From an uncultured Bacteroidota bacterium (GTDB lineage: Bacteria > Bacteroidota > Bacteroidia > Chitinophagales > Chitinophagaceae): a DNA stretch of 37,331 nucleotides. Under the pieces are notes generated by a model that was not told the DNA's origin, made no database searches, and saw only the letters and a list, made by a program, of their open reading frames with translations. The stretch is from the NCBI GenBank assembly GCA_903910765.1, contig CAIWBA010000121.1:1-37331 (forward strand), written 5' to 3'. A program made the translations under genes and the position numbers. Within the stretch, counting starts at the first letter, position 1, and every line of letters starts with the position of its first letter. This document shows, one piece after another, positions 7,949 through 16,238 of this stretch.

Positions 7949-9349
7949 ATGGGATGTGGATCATGTGGAACTGGTAAACCAGGCGGTTGCAAAAGCAACG
8001 GTGGTTGTAGCACAGGCGGATGTAACCGTTTAAATGTGCATGATTGGTTAAGCGATTTACCTATTGACGATATTAATAGTCAATGTAAGGTGGTTGAAGT
8101 AAGTTTTAACCAAGGTAGTCGTAAAGAATTCTTTAAAAATTTAAGCACCCAAATTTTTGAAAAGGGCGATTATGTCACTGTCGAAGGCGTGAACGGCTTT
8201 GACTTAGGTGAAGTTAGTTTGACAGGTGAACTGGTAAGATTGCAACTTAAAAAAAGAGGTATCGAAGAAACCAGCGTTGAAATCAAAAAAATTCTTAGAC
8301 CAAGTAACGAAAGAGATATTGAAGCTTTTAAAATTAGTAAAAGCAGAGAGGCAGATATACTTGCCAAAAGTAGAGCACATGCAAGGTACTTTAGATTGCA
8401 AATGAAATTAAGCGAGGTAGAAATTCAGGCAGATGGTAAAAAGGGAACTTTCTTTTATACAGCCGATGATCGTATTGATTTTAGAGAATTAATAAGAATA
8501 TTCGCTACTGAGTTTAAAGTAAAAGTGGAGATGCGTCAAATAGGCATCCGACAAGAAGCTGCAAAAGTGGGAGGTATTGGAAGTTGTGGTCGCGAACTTT
8601 GTTGTAGTACTTGGTTACATGATTTTAAAAGCGTCAACACCACTGCCGCGCGTTATCAAAACTTATCCATTAATCAAACAAAGTTGAGTGGCCAATGTGG
8701 TCGACTTAAATGTTGTTTGAATTTTGAATTAGATACTTACTTGGATGCGTTACAAGCATTCCCTGATTATGCTGATAATTTACAAACGGTCATGGGGCAA
8801 GCGTTTTTAATTAAAAAAGATATTTTCAAAAATTTAATGTGGTATACTTTGCCTAATAACACAAAGCATTTCCCTTTAACTATTGAACGTGTAAAAGAAA
8901 TAAAAAAATTAAACCAACAAGGTGTTGCTGTTGAAGAATTGCAAGCGGTAGAGGTGACAAGTGGTAAGCCTAAAGAGGTAGAACCCGACTTTGTAGATGT
9001 AGTTGGTCAAATTAGTTTAAAGAGTTTAGAGAAAAATGATCGTCGTCGTCGCGATCAACAAAGATTCAATAACAACGATCGTCGTCCAAATAACGACAGA
9101 CCGAATAATGACAGACCATTTAATGATCGTCCAGGACCTAATCGTCCAGGAGGGCAACCAGGAAATTCTGCTGGTGGAAGACCAATGAATAATAATCGTC
9201 CACCCATGAATCGTCCGAACAACGGACCGAATAATGGACCCAATAATGGACCGAGACCAAACAATAACCGTCCACCCATGAATCGTCCGAACAACGGACC
9301 GAATAATGGACCAAGCAACGGACCAAGCACTCCGCCTTCTGCAAACTAA
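7949..9349 (+). CDS. ricT: RicT-like PSP1 domain protein with cysteine-rich head and Asn/Pro-rich tail
   Basis: The 466-residue protein has three parts. Residues 1-25 are Gly/Cys-rich, with cysteines at 3, 6, 14, 20 and 25. Residues about 45-320 are the PSP1 domain, with the RicT cysteine motifs GSCGRELCCSTW and GQCGRLKCCLNFE. From about 350 on there is a disordered tail rich in Asn, Pro, Arg and Gly, containing imperfect repeats. In Bacillus, RicT forms the Y-complex with RicA and RicF, binds iron-sulfur clusters and affects RNase Y mRNA processing. No ricA or ricF is visible here, so the partner set in this organism is unknown. The gene follows holB, as in Bacillus. Confidence 0.88.
   Translation: MGCGSCGTGKPGGCKSNGGCSTGGCNRLNVHDWLSDLPIDDINSQCKVVEVSFNQGSRKEFFKNLSTQIFEKGDYVTVEGVNGFDLGEVSLTGELVRLQLKKRGIEETSVEIKKILRPSNERDIEAFKISKSREADILAKSRAHARYFRLQMKLSEVEIQADGKKGTFFYTADDRIDFRELIRIFATEFKVKVEMRQIGIRQEAAKVGGIGSCGRELCCSTWLHDFKSVNTTAARYQNLSINQTKLSGQCGRLKCCLNFELDTYLDALQAFPDYADNLQTVMGQAFLIKKDIFKNLMWYTLPNNTKHFPLTIERVKEIKKLNQQGVAVEELQAVEVTSGKPKEVEPDFVDVVGQISLKSLEKNDRRRRDQQRFNNNDRRPNNDRPNNDRPFNDRPGPNRPGGQPGNSAGGRPMNNNRPPMNRPNNGPNNGPNNGPRPNNNRPPMNRPNNGPNNGPSNGPSTPPSAN
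9197..9312. repeat. Direct repeat inside the ricT tail (44-base exact copies, 72-base period)
   Basis: A 44-base sequence at 9197-9240 recurs exactly at 9269-9312, offset by 72 bases (24 codons). Each copy encodes RPPMNRPNNGPNNG. Shorter aataatggacc units are reiterated within it. The period is a multiple of three, so gain or loss of a unit would change tail length without a frameshift. Confidence 0.9.
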
Positions 9350-9391
9350 AATGGTGATTACCCTTTAAGTTAATAGCTTTTAGCTAAGTGA

Positions 9392-11116
9392 CTATTGGTA
9401 TAATTTTTCCAATTCATCTCTTGTAAAATCCATTAAAGTTTTTACATAACTGGGTGAGAAATCAAAGGAGATACCTGCAGTCTGATAAAGTTCTGGCAGT
9501 GTTTTAGTACCCCCTAAACTTAACGCGTTCATATAATTCTCCAACGCAAGTGTTGGATTTTTTTGATACTGCATCCACATACCAATGGCCCCTAATTGCG
9601 CGATCCCATATTCAATATAATAAAAAGGTACTTCAAATAAATGCAATTGTCTTTGCCATCCAATTTCACGGTACATATCTAATCCACTATAGTCAATGCT
9701 ATTGGTAGAAAATTCTTTTGCAATGGTTGTCCAGGCATGGGTACGCTCCTCAATGGAATGATTCGGATTTTCATACACCCAATGTTGAAATTTATCAATG
9801 ATAGCAATCCATGGAAAAATAGTAATGGTACGTTCCAATTGGTGCTCTTGTGCGCGATTTAAATCATGTACATTATCAAAAAATGCTTGCCAATGATTCA
9901 TCGTAAATAATTCCATAGACATACTTGCTACTTCCGCAATTTCCATGGGATATTCTTTAAATGCAGATAAGGGCAAGGGGTGTGCTAAAAATGAATGAAT
10001 CGCATGTCCCACTTCATGTACCATGGTGGTAACATCACTCATTTGACCAGCGGCATTCATGAAAATAAATGGCGCACCTGATTCTGCCAAAGGACAGTTA
10101 TATCCTCCCGGTGCTTTTCCTTGTCTACTTTCTAAATCAAAATGTTTTAAAGAATCCATTTTTTTCAAACAGTCCGCAAAAAATGGATTGATTTGTTCAA
10201 AACAGGTAACTGATTTATTAAATAAATCTTTTCCATCTGTAAATGGTCGCAAAGGCTTTGTGCCAGCAGGTTCTGCTTCCGTATCCCAGGGCTTTAAAGT
10301 TGCTAATCCTAATTTATTTTTTTTGCGTTCGTAAATTTTATCAATGATTGGAAGCACATGTGTTTTGATTGCCTCATGAAATTTAAAACAATCTTCCTTG
10401 GTGTAATCAAACCTGCCTAATTCTGCAAATTTATAATCACGATAATTTTCAAATCCTGCATTCAAGGCAACCTGATGTCTTTTTTGAATGAGCGAAGTAA
10501 ACAAATCATGCATTTCTTGTTTGTCTTGTAAACGACGCGCTTGAATTTTTAAATACACTTCTTCTCTTTTTGCACGATCCTCACTTTCTAAAAATTGGGC
10601 AGCTTGTTGTAAAGTATATTCTTTATCATCCACTTGAATGGTCATTCTTCCAGCGATTGTACCATATTGTTGTTGTAAAACGCTTAACTCCGCTTGTAGT
10701 GTTATATTTTCTTCTCTAAATAATTCAATGCTTTTTTTAACGGATCTTAAATAAGTAAAATAGGCTCTTTCATCCAACTCATTGGTGAATGGACATTGGA
10801 TTAATTTTTTATTTAAAGCATCTGCATAAGGCTGAATTTTGGGCTGAATCTCCATACAGAAAAAAGTAAAAGCCGCCTCCAAACTTTTATCTGTAGTATC
10901 ACAAGTCATTTTGATCTGCCTCCAACAGGCATCTTCACTTACAAAAGCTTCCAATTCACTTAGGTCCTGCATCCATGATTCAAGGGTCAATTTATTGGTA
11001 ATTTCCCTTTCCAACAGGGCCTTAAAATAGGGCTCCAGGCTATCCCATTGGGTAAGTTCAAAATTAGCAGGTAAAAATTGATGGGGTCTCTTTTGAATGT
11101 CAGCAGTTCTGTGCAT
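9392..11116 (-). CDS. M3-family oligoendopeptidase (PepF/oligopeptidase-like)
   Basis: The 574-residue protein has the gluzincin zinc motif HEVGH at 367-371 (MVHEVGHAIHSFLA). The downstream glutamate ligand falls in the segment EIAEVASMSMELFT, about 25 residues later. The fold is all-helical and the length matches the M3B (PepF-like) clan. No signal peptide is visible, so it is a cytosolic zinc peptidase likely degrading short peptides. It is divergent from mutL with only 57 bases between the starts, so the two promoters must overlap. The stop is 42 bases from the convergent ricT stop. Confidence 0.93.
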   Translation of the reverse strand: MHRTADIQKRPHQFLPANFELTQWDSLEPYFKALLEREITNKLTLESWMQDLSELEAFVSEDACWRQIKMTCDTTDKSLEAAFTFFCMEIQPKIQPYADALNKKLIQCPFTNELDERAYFTYLRSVKKSIELFREENITLQAELSVLQQQYGTIAGRMTIQVDDKEYTLQQAAQFLESEDRAKREEVYLKIQARRLQDKQEMHDLFTSLIQKRHQVALNAGFENYRDYKFAELGRFDYTKEDCFKFHEAIKTHVLPIIDKIYERKKNKLGLATLKPWDTEAEPAGTKPLRPFTDGKDLFNKSVTCFEQINPFFADCLKKMDSLKHFDLESRQGKAPGGYNCPLAESGAPFIFMNAAGQMSDVTTMVHEVGHAIHSFLAHPLPLSAFKEYPMEIAEVASMSMELFTMNHWQAFFDNVHDLNRAQEHQLERTITIFPWIAIIDKFQHWVYENPNHSIEERTHAWTTIAKEFSTNSIDYSGLDMYREIGWQRQLHLFEVPFYYIEYGIAQLGAIGMWMQYQKNPTLALENYMNALSLGGTKTLPELYQTAGISFDFSPSYVKTLMDFTRDELEKLYQ

Positions 11117-11135
11117 TAGATGAAATTTTAAGTGG

Positions 11136-11143
11136 CAAATTTA
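11136..11143 (-). promoter_or_regulatory. -7 element for the M3 peptidase gene
   Basis: The minus strand reads TAAATTTG, a full match to TAnnTTTG, 19 bases before the ATG. A -33 TTG is not evident. On the opposite strand a TACTTTTA (11145-11152) could serve mutL, so the two divergent promoters would lie back to back. Confidence 0.35.
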
Positions 11144-11173
11144 CTACTTTTACACACTTTAAAACATTAAAAC

Positions 11174-13045
11174 TTGGCTGATACCATTCATTTACTTCCG
11201 GACCACATTGCCAATCAAATTGCTGCAGGCGAGGTGATTCAAAGGCCAGCTAGTGCCGTAAAGGAATTAATGGAGAATGCCGTAGATGCAGGGGCAACTC
11301 AAATAAAATTAATTGTCAATGATTCCGGGAAGGCTTTAATACAAGTCATTGATAATGGGAAAGGGATGAGCGTTGCGGATGCCCAAAATGCATTTGCCCG
11401 ACATGCCACCAGTAAAATTAGTACGATTGAGGATTTATTTCAAATAAGAACCATGGGATTTCGCGGGGAAGCCCTCGCCTCCATTGCTGCCGTTGCGCAA
11501 GTAAGTTTAAAAACCAAAAGATCCGAAGATGAATTGGGTACTTTGGTTGAAATTGAAAATAGTAAAGTAACCGAGTGTAGTTCAATTGCACATGACACTG
11601 GTACGAGCATTTCGATGAAAAATTTATTTTTCAATGTGCCTGCACGTCGTAATTTTTTAAAAAGTAACGCAGCTGAATTAAAACATATCATTGAAGAGTT
11701 TACAAGAGTCGCACTTTCCTTTCCTGAAATATTTTTTAGTTTAACGAGTAACGGACAGGATGTATATCATTGGGAGGGCGGGAGTTTTAAACAAAGAGCC
11801 ATTCAAGTGCTGGGAAATAATTATCAAACAAAGTTGGTAACCGTAGGAGAACAAACGGACTACTTAACCGTTTCCGGTTTTGTTGGCAAGCCCGAAACTG
11901 CGCGTAAAACAAGAAGCGATCAATACTTTTTTGTGAATCGTCGTTTTATTAAAAGCGCCTATTTACATCATGCAGTTGCTAATGCATTTGAAGGATTACT
12001 TCCCAAAGACAGTTTTCCTAGCTATATATTATACATTGACGTGGACCCATCACAAATTGACATCAATGTACATCCAACCAAACAAGAAATCAAATTTGAA
12101 GACGATAAAATAATTTATGCCTTTGTGCAAGCCGCAGTTAAACATGCACTTGCACAATTTAGCGTAGCACCTTCCCTTGATTTTTCACTAGATGCGAATA
12201 TTCAACAACTAGACGCAATTCAAAAACCGTTCACGTCTGAAAAAATTCAAAGTACCACAAGCAACTCATTATACGCAGGCTTTACACAAAAAAATCAAGC
12301 GCATTTTATACCTAAGTCGAGTAGCGCTAATGATACGGATTGGAAAAGTTTTTTTACAAATATTCCGAGCACTTCCAACGATACTAGTGATATTTCAGAT
12401 CCCAGTACTTCAACAGAGTCCTATATTGTTAAACCTTCCTCCATGGGGCTATACAAAGAAGAAGAAAGTTTAAGTGTGCTTGAAGATGCCTTGTTATTGC
12501 AATTACATAATACCTATATTATCGCTCCTACCCAAAGTGGATGTATCATATTACATCAGCAATTGGCACATGAGCGTGTATTGTATGAAAAATACCAAAA
12601 AGCAAGCGCACATCCCCATGCTACTCAAAAAAGTTTATTCCCAGTGGTATTGGAATTGAGTCCAAGTGATGCCATATTGTTAGATGAGATGTTGGAGGAC
12701 CTTTCAATCATTGGATATGAAATAGAATCTTTTGGAAATAATAGTTTTATCATACAAGGGATACCTGCAGATGTATTATCAGGCAATGAAAAAAATGCCA
12801 TTGAATTACTACTAGAACAATTCAAACATTTTACTGGAGAAATCAAATACAGTAAAAGAGAAAAATTAATCCGTTGCATGTCTAGACAAATGGCCATCAA
12901 GGCTGGACAAAGTTTATCCCAAAAGGAAATGCATAGTATTATACAATCTTTAAGTGATTGTGATATCCCTAATGTCACCGCATCTGGTGCACCTACCTAC
13001 ATTGAATTTAAGGAATCCTATTTGGATGGATTGTTTTCTAGATAA
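11174..13045 (+). CDS. mutL: DNA mismatch repair protein MutL
   Basis: The 623-residue protein starts at TTG: an in-frame stop lies 3 bases upstream of the preceding codon, and the start gives the standard N-terminus (IANQIAAGEVIQRPASAVKELMENAVDAGAT). The GHKL ATPase motifs are intact (DNGKGM, TMGFRGEALASI). An acidic, Ser/Thr-rich linker follows, and then a dimerisation domain from about 430. In that domain the endonuclease motif DQHAxxE is altered to H461-Q-Q-L-A-H-E467 and the CPHGRP motif reads TASGAP at 602-607. A clamp-binding-like QKSLFP motif (485-490) remains. MutL couples MutS mismatch recognition to downstream repair. It converges on the dacB-like gene with 5 bases between them. 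Confidence 0.96.
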   Translation: MADTIHLLPDHIANQIAAGEVIQRPASAVKELMENAVDAGATQIKLIVNDSGKALIQVIDNGKGMSVADAQNAFARHATSKISTIEDLFQIRTMGFRGEALASIAAVAQVSLKTKRSEDELGTLVEIENSKVTECSSIAHDTGTSISMKNLFFNVPARRNFLKSNAAELKHIIEEFTRVALSFPEIFFSLTSNGQDVYHWEGGSFKQRAIQVLGNNYQTKLVTVGEQTDYLTVSGFVGKPETARKTRSDQYFFVNRRFIKSAYLHHAVANAFEGLLPKDSFPSYILYIDVDPSQIDINVHPTKQEIKFEDDKIIYAFVQAAVKHALAQFSVAPSLDFSLDANIQQLDAIQKPFTSEKIQSTTSNSLYAGFTQKNQAHFIPKSSSANDTDWKSFFTNIPSTSNDTSDISDPSTSTESYIVKPSSMGLYKEEESLSVLEDALLLQLHNTYIIAPTQSGCIILHQQLAHERVLYEKYQKASAHPHATQKSLFPVVLELSPSDAILLDEMLEDLSIIGYEIESFGNNSFIIQGIPADVLSGNEKNAIELLLEQFKHFTGEIKYSKREKLIRCMSRQMAIKAGQSLSQKEMHSIIQSLSDCDIPNVTASGAPTYIEFKESYLDGLFSR

Positions 13046-13050
13046 GCGAC

Positions 13051-14367
13051 TTAATTTTTTTGCGCTACTGATTTCAAATAAGCCTCTACCGCTTTTCTTA
13101 CACCCGCACTAGTTGGACTCATATGGTTAGACACCAAAATTGAAAAATATAATTTTTGGTTTTTATGCGTGTATATAAACCCACTTAAAGCAATCTGCCC
13201 GCCTAAGCTACCAGTTTTAGCATGTATCTCACCTGGAAAGTTTTTATAATACGCAGACAAAGTGCCTTCTCCGCCCGTTTCAAATATTTGCGTAACTCGT
13301 TTTTGCCCAAACTCATCTTGCATCTTTTTTAATATCGCAACATAATTTTCAGGCGTATTTAAATTATACCTACTTAAGCCACTCCCATCCACCCAACGCA
13401 TTTTTTGTGGCAAGCCAGAGAAATCGGATTTAAGTAGGGTATCAATAAATGCCGCATCATCCATCCTACCCAACAATTGCTGGGAACCCATTAATAAAAC
13501 TTGTTCTGCGAAAAAATTATCACTACGACGCATCATTATTTTTAATAAGGAATCTGTTGGAACTGTTTTAACAATGTGTTGTTGCCTTTTCAAATTATCA
13601 TCTCCAAAATTTAGTTTTACTTTTAAAGTATCTTGAAGTAAATACAAAGGCAAATTGGGTTCGAAATACGAATCAAATGGCACCTGAAAATAAGCAGCCG
13701 TATTTTTTTGACCATTGGTATAAAATTGATTACCCACTAATTTTCGCGTCCAATTTTTCTGATACACCGTGCTTATATCACTGATGTCCTTAAAAAATAC
13801 AAAGGGCTTAATTAATAATTTTCCATTGCCTTGATAAAAATGAACCACGTTGCCATATATAGGCATCCGGCTTCTTTCTGGCTGATAGTCCTCGCCATAA
13901 TCATTCCAAGCCCAACCATCTCCCATATGTCCAAATTGGTCATTGGCCATTGTTGGTTGAATAACTACTTGCTTGTTGGTATTTTTAATAAGTTCAATGA
14001 CCGGTTGATAGGTGAAATCGGGATGCAAAAAACTGGGATCACCCAACGGGGTTAAAAATAAAGTATCTGCATTTTCGGCAATACTAAAACCTGGCAAGGA
14101 ATCACCCAAGTATTTCAACCCTACATAGGTAGCTAAAATTTTAGTATTGCTGGCGGGTGTAAAGTAATGATCACTTTGGTATTGATCAACCCAAGCCTGC
14201 TTGGTATCATTATATACAGCAATACCAATATGTGCTCCCTTGAGCGCATCAGTTTGCAATAATGTTTTTTGTGCTTTTTGAATACTACACGCACTAAATA
14301 AAACAATGAATACAATTGATAATAAATGTAAAGGAGTGATTACTCTCTTTCTAAGGCCCTTAACCAT
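13051..14367 (-). CDS. PBP4-type D-alanyl-D-alanine carboxypeptidase/endopeptidase lipoprotein (peptidase S13)
   Basis: The 438-residue protein has a lipoprotein signal (LFSAC, lipidated Cys27), so it is membrane-anchored and faces the periplasm. The three penicillin-binding motifs are all present: SNTK with catalytic Ser73, SDN in MRRSDNFFAEQ, and KTG in HAKTGSLGGQ. The large insertion between SxxK and SxN is typical of S13 (DacB/PBP4) enzymes, which trim or cleave peptidoglycan cross-links. The start overlaps the end of the upstream ureohydrolase-like gene by 28 bases on the same strand, suggesting translational coupling. The stop is 5 bases from the convergent mutL stop. Confidence 0.9.
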   Translation of the reverse strand: MVKGLRKRVITPLHLLSIVFIVLFSACSIQKAQKTLLQTDALKGAHIGIAVYNDTKQAWVDQYQSDHYFTPASNTKILATYVGLKYLGDSLPGFSIAENADTLFLTPLGDPSFLHPDFTYQPVIELIKNTNKQVVIQPTMANDQFGHMGDGWAWNDYGEDYQPERSRMPIYGNVVHFYQGNGKLLIKPFVFFKDISDISTVYQKNWTRKLVGNQFYTNGQKNTAAYFQVPFDSYFEPNLPLYLLQDTLKVKLNFGDDNLKRQQHIVKTVPTDSLLKIMMRRSDNFFAEQVLLMGSQQLLGRMDDAAFIDTLLKSDFSGLPQKMRWVDGSGLSRYNLNTPENYVAILKKMQDEFGQKRVTQIFETGGEGTLSAYYKNFPGEIHAKTGSLGGQIALSGFIYTHKNQKLYFSILVSNHMSPTSAGVRKAVEAYLKSVAQKN

Positions 14368-15473
14368 CTTTCTGGAATTTCGTTATTGGAAGCTACTAAA
14401 TAATCTTTATAACTACAAGGCGCCCATTCATTATTGTGCATTTGCATCCACCATCTGCCGGTACTCTTGCTTTGTAAAAAATTGGTTTCAATATCCGAGA
14501 ATGCAATATGAAATTCTTTAAACCTATCTGATTCAGTTAATGGTGCTTCTTTTTTTCCTTTTTGTACGCCATCCATAATGTACCAAAACATTTGCGCAAT
14601 TTGGATGGCTGTCATATTATTTACATCTAGTTCAGCTTGATAACCGAACAATCCAATGGTACTTGTTTTCCAACTCATGCCTGCATACTGCATTAAAGTA
14701 CATGACTCTTCCCCATTAAAACCATTTGGCGTAATTAAATTTGCAGGCGCTTGTGCATTTTGAATAGCACTAATATCAAAACTTAACATATGGCTGTCCC
14801 TAATCACCGGTTCCATTTCCTCAATACCTTCCCGAACCTTTCCTAATCTAAAACAATCAAATCTGAGCTTATCAATGGTTTCCAACATATGCGGATGCAT
14901 AAAATAACTTTGAAAACCAATATGGCTATAATGATTCAAATGATTAGGTAAGCCTGTAAATAATTCTTCTAAAAAATGATCCCTGGGTAAACGCGCTTCT
15001 AAATCCAAATCAATTTTTGCATCCACCACTACCGCATTTACTAAAGTAGGAATAGAGGTATAGGCATGATATTGGGCTAGGGTTAAATCATGTGCCCCGC
15101 CAATAATTACGATTTTTTTGTTTTGCAAAAGCAATTCAGATATGACTGTTCTTAGTGCCGCATAACTATCTTGAATACTTTGCCCAATTTTCACATTACC
15201 AATGTCTACTACATTTACCTGCGCATGCCAGTAATACAAATCATATAAGGCAGTCCGAACTGCATTTGCAGCAGTATGGCCGTGTAAGGCATATCCTGCC
15301 CCCCTGCATTCTCCAGCCCCAATGATTACAATATCAGCATCCGCGATGTCAGGCAGGCTGTCCTCGTTTACTTTAATATGCTTTCCTAGCTGCGTATCCC
15401 GATATCCCTCATCATTCGATATATGCGCTATATTAATAGGCTCTAAAAAATCTTTAATGGACGACAATGACAT
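14340..15473 (-). CDS. Ureohydrolase (arginase/formimidoylglutamase) superfamily protein with one altered metal site
   Basis: The 377-residue protein carries ureohydrolase motifs in order: IIGGAHDLT (H128), VVDAKIDLD (D151, K153, D155) and LSFDISAIQNAQAP (D233, S235). Compared with arginase, the Mn-A ligands (His, Asp, Asp, Asp) are kept, but the Mn-B ligands His and Asp are replaced by Lys153 and Ser235. Bacteroidota proteins of this type are usually labelled formimidoylglutamase or arginase family. No histidine- or arginine-catabolism gene lies nearby, so the substrate is uncertain. The gene lies 60 bases after the response regulator and overlaps the PBP4-like gene by 28 bases. Confidence 0.8.
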   Translation of the reverse strand: MSLSSIKDFLEPINIAHISNDEGYRDTQLGKHIKVNEDSLPDIADADIVIIGAGECRGAGYALHGHTAANAVRTALYDLYYWHAQVNVVDIGNVKIGQSIQDSYAALRTVISELLLQNKKIVIIGGAHDLTLAQYHAYTSIPTLVNAVVVDAKIDLDLEARLPRDHFLEELFTGLPNHLNHYSHIGFQSYFMHPHMLETIDKLRFDCFRLGKVREGIEEMEPVIRDSHMLSFDISAIQNAQAPANLITPNGFNGEESCTLMQYAGMSWKTSTIGLFGYQAELDVNNMTAIQIAQMFWYIMDGVQKGKKEAPLTESDRFKEFHIAFSDIETNFLQSKSTGRWWMQMHNNEWAPCSYKDYLVASNNEIPERWLRALERE

Positions 15474-15533
15474 GCTGGTAGTTTAACTACAAGTATTAAC
15501 GAAAAAAAGGGTCGCAGATTGCATCCTTAGTGA

Positions 15534-16238
15534 TTAATCTTGAAATTTATAGCCGATGCCACGGATGGAGATAAAATGCAAGGGCGTTTTACTATCTAAT
15601 TCGAAATACTTTCTAAAATTTAGAATAAAATTGTCAATAGTACGGGTGTTCGGAAAAACATTATACCCCCATACAGTTTGCAGGATCCGCTCCCTCGTGA
15701 TGATGGTATTTTTATTCTCGATGAGCAACTTTAACAGCATTGCTTCCTTTTTGGTTAAATTAATTTTTTCGCCGTTGTAAAGTATGGCTTCCTGTAAATT
15801 AAAATTTACTGTATTACCCGAAAAAGAATAATGTGCAAGATTATGTTGAACTGCACTGTTGACACCTGATTTTTGTATTAATTTAGATACCCTTAATAGA
15901 AGCTCTTCCAAATTAAATGGTTTGGTCATGTAGTCATCCGCGCCAATCTTTAAACCTTGCACCCGATTTGCACTTGTATTTTTTGCACTTAAAATTAAGA
16001 TGGGTGTATTATTGTTATGAATCCGAACGGTTTCAATTATCGAATATCCATCAATGCCTGGAAGCATGATATCTAAAATAATTAAATCAAAACTAGCACC
16101 TTGAATTTGAAGTAAAGCCTTAGGACCATCAAAAGCGGAGCTAACTTCATATCCCTCCAATGTTAGGTTTAATTTAAGGGCCTCATGTAAATGCAGCTCA
16201 TCTTCAACCAATAAAATTGTATGTTTTATTGTACTCAT
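15534..16238 (-). CDS. OmpR-family response regulator
   Basis: The 234-residue protein has a receiver domain (1-120) with the acidic pocket VEDE, the phospho-acceptor Asp56 (LIILDIMLPG), and the conserved Thr/Ser-Lys region ILSAKN. A winged-helix DNA-binding domain follows (about 135-233, with ILQTVWGYNVFPNTRTIDNF and ISIRGIGYKF). Its ATG overlaps the kinase stop by 4 bases, so it is the cognate partner. Target genes are not evident from the sequence. Confidence 0.95.
   Translation of the reverse strand: MSTIKHTILLVEDELHLHEALKLNLTLEGYEVSSAFDGPKALLQIQGASFDLIILDIMLPGIDGYSIIETVRIHNNNTPILILSAKNTSANRVQGLKIGADDYMTKPFNLEELLLRVSKLIQKSGVNSAVQHNLAHYSFSGNTVNFNLQEAILYNGEKINLTKKEAMLLKLLIENKNTIITRERILQTVWGYNVFPNTRTIDNFILNFRKYFELDSKTPLHFISIRGIGYKFQD

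Noticed and set aside
9055-9330. Antisense open frames rich in Leu/Gly/Phe opposite the ricT tail, and the tail repeats as a CRISPR-like array
   Set aside because: They are by-products of the coding repeats (period 24 codons); there are no unique spacers between constant repeats and no cas genes.
9374-9386. Hairpin TAGCT-TTT-AGCTA between ricT and the M3 peptidase as a terminator
   Set aside because: The stem is short and AT-rich and no T-tract follows on either strand.
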